Below are positions 57,051-64,000 of a stretch of 64,000 nt of DNA, piece by piece. Source of the DNA: Ditylenchus dipsaci (Eukaryota; Nematoda; Chromadorea; Rhabditida; Anguinidae). Under the pieces are notes generated by a model, which did no database searches, had not been told where the DNA came from, and saw only the letters and a program-made list of their open reading frames with translations. The stretch covers positions 211,927 through 275,926 of the forward strand of contig SADC01001224.1 of NCBI GenBank assembly GCA_004194705.1. Reading direction: 5' to 3'. Position 1 is the stretch's first letter. Every line of letters begins with the position of its first letter. The position numbers and the translations under genes were made by a program.

Positions 57051-57812
57051 TGCATACAACGTGACAGCGTCGTCAACGCACGTAGCGTCAATTGAAAATA
57101 TTTTAGTCCACTTGGAAAATATGAACTTTGTCACACTGTATGTGGTGCAACTGCCACTCTCTATGTGTCTTCGTGCTCCACCCACAAGACAGCATGGCTG
57201 GGCCTGTGTAACATAGTTGTCGGGCACGCTAACTTCAAGAGGCTGCTAGCGAGAGTTAGGCTATTCTGGTATTTTAGTTCATTCATTTTCAGGTATTTCT
57301 CGTGGATCAACAACAGTCAAATGTCAACGAAGCCAGATCGATTTACTGACGTCAAATTTTCCTTTTTAAAGCCAACCGTCATGATAAGTAAGTAATTTCC
57401 TGAAATTTCTGTTTATTATTTCTGTTTATGACCATTTGACTTGAGGAAGGTTTAAAGGTTTCTTCAGCAAAAATACACATAGTTCCAGCTCACCATCTGA
57501 CTCGTTATTGATCAGCTTTTGGTTAATTGATGACTTTTTCTTGATTGGTTAATCCACGAGAAATACCTGAAAATGAATGAACTAAAATACCAGAATAGCC
57601 TAACTCTCGCTAGGCAGCCTCTTGAAGTTAGCGTGCTCCGACAACTATGTTACACAGGCCCAGCCATGCTGTCTTGTGGGTGGAGCACGAAGACACATAG
57701 AGAGTGGCAGTTGCACCACATACAGTGTGACAAAGTTATATTTTCCAAGTGGACTAAATATTTTCAATTGACGCTACGTGCGTTGACGACGCTGTCACGT
57801 TGTATGCAGTTG
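57042..57812. mobile_element. Palindrome with the conserved structured core, abutting the zinc-knuckle gene
   Basis: Arms at 57,042-57,312 and 57,545-57,812 are inverted copies: CGCGTTTCAGCTGCATACAA and AATTGAAAATATTTTAGTCC with mirror images. Each has a core (57,155-57,257; 57,602-57,716) related to those in the two long TTAA palindromes. No TTAA is seen at its ends, so it may be truncated, or its end has been replaced by the gene. Confidence 0.65.
57602..57716 (+). other. Conserved 110-bp structured core, copy 3 (right arm)
   Basis: ACTCTC/GAGAGT replaces the ACTTTC/GAAAGT outer stem of the other copies; the inner stem GTGCTCC/GGAGCAC is intact. The inner part reads TAGGCAGCC, GTTACACAGGCCCAGCC and GTGGGTGGAGCACGA. 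Confidence 0.5.
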
Positions 57813-57898
57813 AAACGCGAATCATGTCATGAAGAAAAAATTACCTGATCAGTGAACCTAACATCCCGAATTAAATATTCTAGGAATAACGCCTAAAG

Positions 57899-58107
57899 CA
57901 GGGCTCCGAATCGTCCTTTTTAAAAAGATTTGTCCTTTTTTTGGCACCCAAATCTTTTTTTATTTTTGAAAATTTAGTCAAAATCTTTTTTTTCGCTTCA
58001 AAATGGCAACAAGCTTTGGATAAAATTACCCTTTTACTTCAAAACTAGTCAAAATGTCCTTTTTTTACCCAAATGTCCTTTTTTGAAATTTTTCATTCGG
58101 AGCCCTC
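57899..58107. mobile_element. hAT-like MITE with 8-bp target duplication
   Basis: CAGGGCTCCGAAT on the left and ATTCGGAGCCCT(C) on the right, flanked on both sides by GCCTAAAG (57,891-57,898 and 58,108-58,115). Same family as 5161-5350. Confidence 0.8.
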
Positions 58108-58832
58108 GCCTAAAGCCATTAAACAGATTCTAAGCAGACCAATACGGGCACTCCACGACTGTTGGACAAGGCTGCTGAGATTCCTCACTTAAGTACGTGA
58201 CATTAACCTGAATATTCAATCACTAGAAGTCAAATATCGGCTAAGAAACAACAAGAAATTCAGTCTTATAACAGTTAAAGAAGGCTCACCTAAATATCCA
58301 AGCAATGATAAATTTTCTGGGCCAGCCCACAACAAGATCCTCAAAACACATGAAAACCACAAAAGAATGAGAAAAATTGAGTAGGGGACTGTGAATTAGC
58401 CTTATACCCGTTAAAGAAAAATTTGCGGGCAGAAAAAAGTAATTTGCGGGCAGAAAAAAGTATTTAGCGGGCAAAAAGAGTAATTAGCGGCATTTCAAAT
58501 TTGGGGCAGAAAAAAGATTTAGCGGGCAGAAAGAAGTAATTAGCGGGCAGAAAAAGTACCGTCCCTAAAAATAAGTAAAATTCGAAAGGCGCGAATTCAA
58601 ACATGTCATAAAATTGGATGGATATCCACCTAGCCATAGATATAGATAAATCTATATCTATACATTGATACATCCGAGCTTTCGGAGATCGGTATCGAGA
58701 TTCGGAGGGGTTAAAGTAGGTCAGTTAATCAGGTTACTTTCTGAAAAACATGTCAGCAAAACATGTGCGAAGCCTCGTGAATAAGATGATTACTCATGAT
58801 TTATGGGTTGCAGTGACAGTGAAAATTTTGGC
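58108..58832. other. No gene seen; phrase array AGCGGGCAGAAAAAAG at 58,420-58,560
   Basis: Seven units of (T)AGCGGGCA(G)AAAA(A)AGTAATT, all in one orientation. A TAGATATAGATAAATC run lies at 58,635-58,665. No exon recognised. Confidence 0.5.
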
Positions 58833-58851
58833 GCTACTCGGTTATAAGAAG

Positions 58852-59112
58852 ATGCTGAACATAGTTTTGAATACTGGGGCTAACGCATAAATAACTCTGG
58901 TATGCATGTTTTTCATGCATCCAGAGTCACTTTCGAGTGATTGGTGTCTAAGGTATGTGGGTGTGCGCATCTCAACTCCAGCCCCCTGCGCCCCCGAAGG
59001 GGGCGCAGGGGGCTTGAGAGTTAGAGATGCGCGCACTCACTTACCTTAGACATGATTCCGAGAAGTACTCTTGATCATAAAATGCATATAGAGTCTATTT
59101 TTGCCACGGCCC
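58852..59112. repeat. D-family hairpin, copy 3
   Basis: CTCTGGTATGCATG...CATGCATCCAGAG, GTCTAAGGTATGTGGGTGTG and the stem CCCCCTGCGCCCCCGAAGGG with its mirror. The sequence after it, GCCACGGCCCGAGTTG, recurs beside copy 4 and at 52,835. Confidence 0.7.
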
Positions 59113-59423
59113 GAGTTGAAAAACATGGTAAAGCAGCTAAAAAAAGTGGCCCCTGTATTATTCCCTTCCCCTCCCAATACAGGTGCATAGACGTTTCGCC
59201 CATTTTTGGACAAATGTCCAAAAATGGGCGAAACGTTTCGCCATATTTGGACATTTGTCCAAAAATGGGTGAAACGCTAATTTTGCCTTGGTCCCCCTGT
59301 TGATTTTTTTACGAATTTTCATTTTCTCTAATTGCGTCAAAAACCGTTCCATAACACATTTTCCCTCGTTTTTTAGCTTTTTTTTTATCTAAAACCTCGT
59401 ACCATTTTGTGAATTTTCCAAAG

Positions 59424-59737
59424 TTCCTTGCTGAACACATCGGAGATAACTGGTGCAAATTGCTGATGCCCAATGAAGAAACCGAAGAAAACATGTTAAG
59501 GATGTTAGGACACAGGCCGAAGACTCATCCAATGTCGATAGCTATGCTCGAGACATAGATTTCGCTGCCGCCTCAAAACTTTTCCAAGTCAATGTGCTGA
59601 TCTACTCGAGTGTTGGATGGAGGGTGTATTCGCCAGATCTAGAAAGCAGTTGGCAAAAATCAAAACAACAACAAGAGCTTCCATCTATTCCATATACATT
59701 TGCTAACAGTCATTTTGAAGTCGTTTTAACTGTTTGA
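59424..59737 (+). CDS. OTU-family deubiquitinase, C-terminal exon
   Basis: OTU proteases are cysteine deubiquitinases. This terminal exon reads FLAEHIGDNWCKLLMPNEET, EENMLRML, and after one missing base near 59,509 DSYARDIDFAAASKLFQVNV, LIYSSVGWRVYSP and finally YTFANSHFEVVLTV and a stop. The order matches the second half of an OTU domain: the amphipathic helix after the catalytic Cys loop, the short helix before the (W)G-x-x-x-E/D-L-x-A-[AL]-[SA]-x-L-F stretch, the I-x-V-Y-S strand, and the catalytic histidine in NSHFEVV. The catalytic Asp/Cys part (D-G-N-C-L-F) is not in this window. AATAAA follows at 59,755. Its 5' edge falls within a few bases of the end of the left foldback arm, so the exon appears to be cargo of the foldback rather than part of a local gene. 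Confidence 0.6.
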
Positions 59738-60283
59738 TTGTTATGATCGTTGTAAATAAATTTAGTGCGCCATACTTTGAAAGGCTATAGATTAATTTCA
59801 GTGAAGATGGTGAATCCTGAAAAAACTCAAAAAATGCCAGCAGCACTTTGTTAAGCACTCTAAAGTAGCTCTTTCAGCAAAAAAAACAGACAAATAATTA
59901 TCAATCCGAAAATCTAAAACAAAACATGACATCAGCATATGGTTGGAAAAGTCACAAAATGGTACGAGGTATGAGATACAATCTCTTTTTTTGTTAAAAA
60001 GCGAGGGAAAATGTGTTATGGAACGGTTTTGACGCAATTAGAGAGAATGAAAATTCGTAAAAAAATCAACAGGGGGGACAAGGCAAAATTAGCGTTTCGC
60101 CCATTTTTGGACAAATGTCCAAATATGGGCGAACGTTTCGCCCATTTTTGGACATTTGTCCAAATATGGGCGAAACGTCCCTTTACCCAATACAGCCCAT
60201 AATCCCTTTTAAAATGCTTTTCTAAACTTTTATGGCGAAATTATTGCTAAAAATGTGTTTTGACCACTCCTAAAAACTTCATT

Positions 60284-60400
60284 TTGGGGGGGGGGGGTAT
60301 AACCGAGTAGGTCCGATTTTTTGGGGGGGGGGGGGGTGTTGGTATTCCCGAGTAGCTTTTTGGGGGGGGGGGGGTATTACCGAGTAGCGTCAAAAAATTT
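60284..60400. repeat. Triple G-tract terminus cluster
   Basis: Three G runs of 12 or more, each followed by TAT(A)ACCGAGTAG, GTATTCCCGAGTAG or TATTACCGAGTAGCGTC. Looks like successive insertions or a tandem of the same element end. Confidence 0.55.
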
Positions 60401-61121
60401 TTTCGAACCACACGGGGGTGGGGGAGTATCGTGGTTTTTAGTCAAAATTTGAAAAATTTGAATTGGCGCCTTTTGAATTTAAAGGGGCATGCTCGTCGCT
60501 GATGGGATTATTTTGAAAGGCTGGTACCAGTCAAATTCAAACGAGAATTAATTGGATAATATTTAAAATTGGCGGTAGAATTGTGAAAAATGGCCGTGAA
60601 ATATTTAATTTTGGCCGTAAACTCGACCTGCCGTAAAATACTGAATTTTGGCCGTAAACTTTGAATTCTGGCCATGAACTCAAATTAGGAAAAAAATACT
60701 AAATTTTGGCTAAAAAAATGTTGGATTTTGGCCATAAACTATTAGATTTTAGCCATTAACTCAGGCCGGTTCTAGCACAATTGGTCCACATGTCAATTGG
60801 CTCATCTATCCTAGTGCTGAACAAACTCCATTATTCAACCCAAAATCGTGTGCTAAGCACGGTGTCTTGGGGCCAAAATGCTGTTGACTATCTAGAATCT
60901 CAATTTGCAATTAGTAATCACCCATTTCGAGGTGGTTGACACCAAATTCGATGGAATTTTTCTGAATGAGGCCCTGAAATACTGAATTTTTGCCATAATT
61001 TCAACCTGTCTATATTTAGACTATCCATTCATAGACTCCATTATTACACCATATAAACAACAGATACACAAATGACGCTTATACATATACCTACATTTTA
61101 CTTATGTGTCCAATGTTTTAA

Positions 61122-61352
61122 AGGGCATGATCGTGCCCGATGGGGAGAAAGGCGCGAACCAGCAGTTATTTTCTTTCTTGATAAATTTTTACATTCGTTC
61201 TCGTCTAGATTTTTTAAGTTTTCTGCCTAGTTTTTAAAAGCAGTATAAGGTCATCTATATCAGATTTGACGCAGAACAAGTGAACAATGGGACGATTCGA
61301 AAAAATTCGAAAAAAAACTGCTGGTTCGCGCCTTAACGCACGGGCATGCCCT
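61122..61352. mobile_element. TTAA palindrome, 231 bp (AGGGCATGATCGTGC ends)
   Basis: AGGGCATGATCGTGCCCGAT on the left, GCACGGGCATGCCCT on the right, TTAA at 61,118 and 61,353. The arms share AAAGGCGCGAACCAGCAG with the 0.8-kb element at 43.9 kb. Confidence 0.75.
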
Positions 61353-61525
61353 TTAATCCAAATATTCTGTTCCTCCTGAACCACATCTCAATCTTTCATC
61401 TCTTATCGCACCTATTAACATTCACACCTTATAATCGGCTAGGACAGCAATATTTATTCACTACTAAACACATCTCTCAAACGCAGGCAAAAATAATAAC
61501 AGCAACATGACAACAGAAAATATAA

Positions 61526-61678
61526 CTATAATTGATTCTTGTTAGCGCCAGTTCCCTTGAATTGACGAACCACATTGCTGACCGCTTGACTTGCCACTCC
61601 ACATAGCTGCCAATTCGCACGAACCCAGGACTCGATGACGAATAAGGACGAAACCGGCGCGTAGCTACCCTTCATTGT
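61526..61678 (-). CDS. Orphan terminal exon inside the 3.1-kb palindrome, unrecognised
   Basis: On the minus strand an acceptor (TTACTGCAG, or TTTGCAG twelve bases earlier) leads to MKGSYAPVSSLFVIESWVRA, NWQLCGVASQAVSNVVRQFK, GTGANKNQL and a stop. AATAAA follows about 70 bases later (plus strand near 61,450-61,460, TTTATTC). Codon use is balanced and unlike the flanks. The frame stays open upstream to 61,804 but that part is probably intron. I do not recognise it. It is bounded by the smaller palindrome on one side and the GGGACATTTCGCTCC array on the other. With the exons at 11.6, 15.8 and 59.5 kb it is the fourth host-like exon located in an inverted-repeat loop. Confidence 0.45.
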   Translation of the reverse strand, partial: TMKGSYAPVSSLFVIESWVRANWQLCGVASQAVSNVVRQFKGTGANKNQL

Positions 61679-61844
61679 CTGCAGTAATATCTGCAAATTG
61701 ACGAAAATTAATTTGATGAACCGACCTCGAGCGTGCACGCAAAATATCATACAAAAGGAAGATGGAAGAAACAACACAACAGACACTATGAGTTTCAATG
61801 GCATAATTCATGACCATATTTTAGTTTTGGCCAAAATGGGTCCG

Positions 61845-63190
61845 CGACATTTCGCTCCCGGGACATTTCGCTCCTGGGACATTTCGCTCCGGGACATTTC
61901 GCTCCCAGGACAGTTCGCTCCCGGGACATTTCGCTCCAGGACAGTTCGCTCCCTGAAATATTTTCATTCGCAGTTTCGTTAAAAAATGTACCAAGAACAA
62001 AATTCATAGAAGGAAAAAGGGTATAATGGCATTATATGACCCTATTAAATTGGTGGAAATATTTTTTTCTGGACTGGTCGCATTATAGCAAAATAGGGTA
62101 CTTATACGGTTCCTCCCCATATCGAAATTTTTCAAAAATAGATTTAACCATTTCTAAGCAATTCTTACACGCTAAAACCGATGAAAACGTTGTTTCCAAC
62201 CACTTTCCATCAAAAAATTTGACTTTTAGATTTTCTACCTGCCTGCCTTCGGCAGGCAACCTAATTCAATAGAAAGCCCTTTGGGGGTACATGGTCCGGG
62301 ATAAGGCTGACCCTTCATATATCAAGATATATATCAAGGAAATTTTCACCTGTTACAGTTACCACCAAGAGATATAGATATACAGTTGACGCTCGATATA
62401 ACAACCCCCGATATAACGAACTCTCGTATAAAGAACTATTTTTTTCGGTTTGGTTGATTTCTTTAAAAACTAGTCAAACAAACGCTGTATAAAGCGAACG
62501 CTCGAAACAACCAACGCTCGATATAACGAAGACTTGGACCGGAACTTTTCCAAATAAATTTCAGGACATTGGGACCGGGACTTTAGACCAAATTTCCGGG
62601 ACCAGGACTGGTTCCGATCCCGTCCGTCTCATCACTATAGGCAGCCATGTTTTGCAATCTCATTTGGAAAAGCTGAAGTTTTCGGGATTTGGAGGCAGAT
62701 GACCTCTCAGAATATGTACTTACCAGGCTGTACCGGATATCCGATATCCGACATCCGATATCCGATATCCGGCACTTTTTGACATCCGATATCCGATATC
62801 CGAAAAATGGCCAATTTTCGGAAAAAATTTTTAAAACTTTTTTGAAATTTAGAAAATTTTTCAATTTTTTTTCAAAATTCATCAAAAATATCCGAAATCC
62901 GATATCCGATAACCGATATCCGGCACTTTTCATATCCGGTATCCGATATCCGATCCGATATTTTTCCATATCCGGTATCCGATATCCGATCGATATTTTT
63001 GGTATCGGTACAGCCCTGGTATCTTACCTGGTACGGGTGTTGTGACTAATAAAATCACTATTTTGGTCATAATTTAGAATCGGGAGCGAAATGTCCCTGG
63101 GAGCGAATTGTCCCGGGAGCGAAATGTCCTGGGAGCGAAATGTCCAGGAGCGAAATGTCCCGGGAGCGAAATGTCCGGAGCGAAACGTCC
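61845..63190. repeat. Foldback with GGGACATTTCGCTCC phrase arms
   Basis: Seven units of GGGACA(T/G)TTCGCTCC at 61,850-61,955 oppose six or seven GGGAGCGAAATGTCC units at 63,085-63,190. Nested within the 3.1-kb element. Between them are a pogo-like CAGTTGACGCTCGATATAAC end at 62,383 and the hAT-like MITE. Confidence 0.65.
62724..63018. mobile_element. hAT-like MITE with ATCCGATATCCG phrases
   Basis: Starts CAGGCTGTACCGGATATCC and ends GGTATCGGTACAGCCCTG. GATATCCGATATCC units fill both arms (62,733-62,805; 62,890-62,995). Flanks GTACTTAC and GTATCTTAC are close to an 8-bp target duplication, with one base difference. Confidence 0.65.
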
Positions 63191-63424
63191 GTGTACGGCC
63201 AAAATCCAACAATGTTAAGACCGAAAGCGGTATTTTATGGCCAAATTCGAGTTTATGTCCAAAATTCAAAAGTTTACGGCCAAAATTCAGAAGTTTACGG
63301 CCAAAATTCAAAGTTTTACGGCCAAAATTCAGAAGTTTACGGCCAAATTCAGTATTTTACGGCCAAAATTAAATACCACCGAATTAATTTGAACGAAATT
63401 TTGAAAAGTCGAGGAAAGATTATA

Positions 63425-63490
63425 CCTCCAGTGGGAATTGAACCGACGAAAACTTCGCAGACCGCCGCCGCTATCCCACTAGGGCCACCG
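63425..63490 (-). other. tRNA-like sequence
   Basis: Minus strand: GGTGGCCCTAGTGGGATAGC, a GC-rich anticodon-arm-like part, and the B-box GGTTCAATTCC followed by CACTGGAGG. Closely related to 492-556, 63 kb away. Confidence 0.45.
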
Positions 63491-63741
63491 ATGCTATTAA
63501 ACGAAGGAAGTGTTTTTGATTACTTATTACCCTCAGGGTACTCACTAAAAATTTATTTTAAATAATTTCTCGTTTGAATTGACCTGGTACCCGCCTTTCA
63601 AAATATTCCCATCGGCGGCGAGCATGCCTTTAAAAGGGATAAGGCTGTAATTGGGAGGGGGAGGAAATAAAAAATGGGGGCACTTTATGCGAACGTAGAA
63701 ATCCAAAATCTGTATCCTCGACTGCCTCACCATGTTTTTCA

Positions 63742-63998
63742 CTGGGCCGTGGCAAAAATAGACTTTATAATGCATTTTAATGGTCAAGAGTGCTTCTCGG
63801 AATCATGTCAAGGTAGTGTGTGCGCGCATCTCTAACTCTCAAGCCCCTTCGGGGGCCGCAGGGGGCTTGGGCTTAGAGTGAGATGCGCACACCCACATAC
63901 CTTAGACACAAATAACTCGAATTGACTCTGGATGCATGAAAAGCATGCATACCAGAGTTTATTTATGCGGTAGGCCCAGTATTCAAAACTATGTTCAG
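63742..63998. repeat. D-family hairpin, copy 4 (inverted)
   Basis: Reverse orientation relative to copies 1-3: GGCCGTGGCAAAAATAGAC, GAGTGCTTCTCGGAATCATG, GCGCATCTCTAACTC, a shortened GC stem, CATACCTTAGAC, ATGCATACCAGAG and AACTATGTTCAGCA at the window end. With copy 3 it brackets the OTU foldback and the 3.1-kb palindrome. Confidence 0.65.
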
Positions 63999-64000
63999 CA

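Larger units (their letters stand above)
58833..60395. mobile_element. Composite foldback with GGCGCTACTCGG ends carrying an OTU exon
   Basis: The left end GGCGCTACTCGGTTAT faces GTATTACCGAGTAGCGTC at 60,372-60,392 (with two further G-tract variants at 60,284 and 60,320). Inside are a D hairpin and paired arms 59,158-59,420 / 59,945-60,195 containing TGGACAAATGTCCAAAAATG, GCCTTGGTCCCCCTGTTG and GAACGGTTTTTGACGCAATT or complements. The loop holds the OTU exon. Confidence 0.65.
60483..63629. mobile_element. TTAA palindrome, 3.1 kb, composite (AGGGGCATGCTCGTC ends)
   Basis: AGGGGCATGCTCGTCGCTGA on the left, GCGGCGAGCATGCCT on the right, TTAA at 60,479 and 63,630. Arms run through GGCTGGTACCAGTCAAATTC and a GGCCGTAAACTTTGAATTTT phrase array (60,550-60,780) mirrored at 63,180-63,375. 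Inside lie a smaller TTAA palindrome, an exon, paired GGGACATTTCGCTCC arrays and a hAT-like MITE. Confidence 0.75.

Overview
This is animal nuclear DNA, almost certainly from a small, fast-evolving invertebrate; I cannot name the species. The evidence is spliced genes with GT-AG introns, most only about 40-60 bases long with T-rich TTTAG/TTCAG acceptors, AATAAA signals after stop codons, an animal dynactin subunit, and AT-rich non-coding DNA packed with inverted repeats. Nothing looks bacterial or viral. Genes occupy only a few kb.

Layout. 1-22.5 kb is gene-poor. It holds palindromic MITEs, foldback elements whose arms are short 'phrases' repeated in tandem, two orphan exons lying in foldback loops (11.5 and 15.8 kb), and a decayed Mutator-like transposon (18.6-21.6 kb) with a 1.3-kb TTAA-flanked palindrome inside it. 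22.5-26.7 kb carries a small unrecognised spliced gene (23.4-23.9 kb) and hAT-like and pogo-like MITEs. The best gene is dynactin subunit 2 (dynamitin), + strand, 26,728-51,993. Its first exons are compact, an alternative short 3' end lies at 28.5 kb, and the last exon is separated by a 21.5-kb intron. That intron holds several nearly complete palindromes flanked by TTAA and a foldback element whose arm has amplified into a 28-bp satellite in two blocks (47.3-47.8 and 48.8-50.6 kb). 52-64 kb holds more palindromes, an ISXO2/Merlin-like transposase fragment (53.4-53.7 kb, -), a small RING-like exon (55.5 kb, +), a five-zinc-knuckle RNA-binding protein gene (56.0-57.05 kb, -), an OTU protease exon inside a foldback (59.4-59.7 kb, +), and an orphan terminal exon (61.5-61.7 kb, -) inside a 3.1-kb TTAA palindrome.

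Main messages. (1) At least eight palindromes, 0.23 to 3.1 kb long, share the terminus AGGGGCATGCTC (or a variant) and sit between TTAA duplications, several end to end sharing one TTAA. Three long palindromes, two of them in this family, carry a roughly 110-bp core with an apparent covarying stem. (2) A second kind of element is a foldback built of a family-specific phrase of about 15-28 bases repeated in opposed arms; about twenty phrases occur here, and several loops contain host-like exons with stop codon and AATAAA. (3) Seven frame breaks in five genes are all of the same kind (one base missing), which points to assembly indel errors rather than true pseudogenes.

Coordinates of repeats are by eye and may be off by a few to tens of bases; gene names rest on remembered family patterns without a database search.
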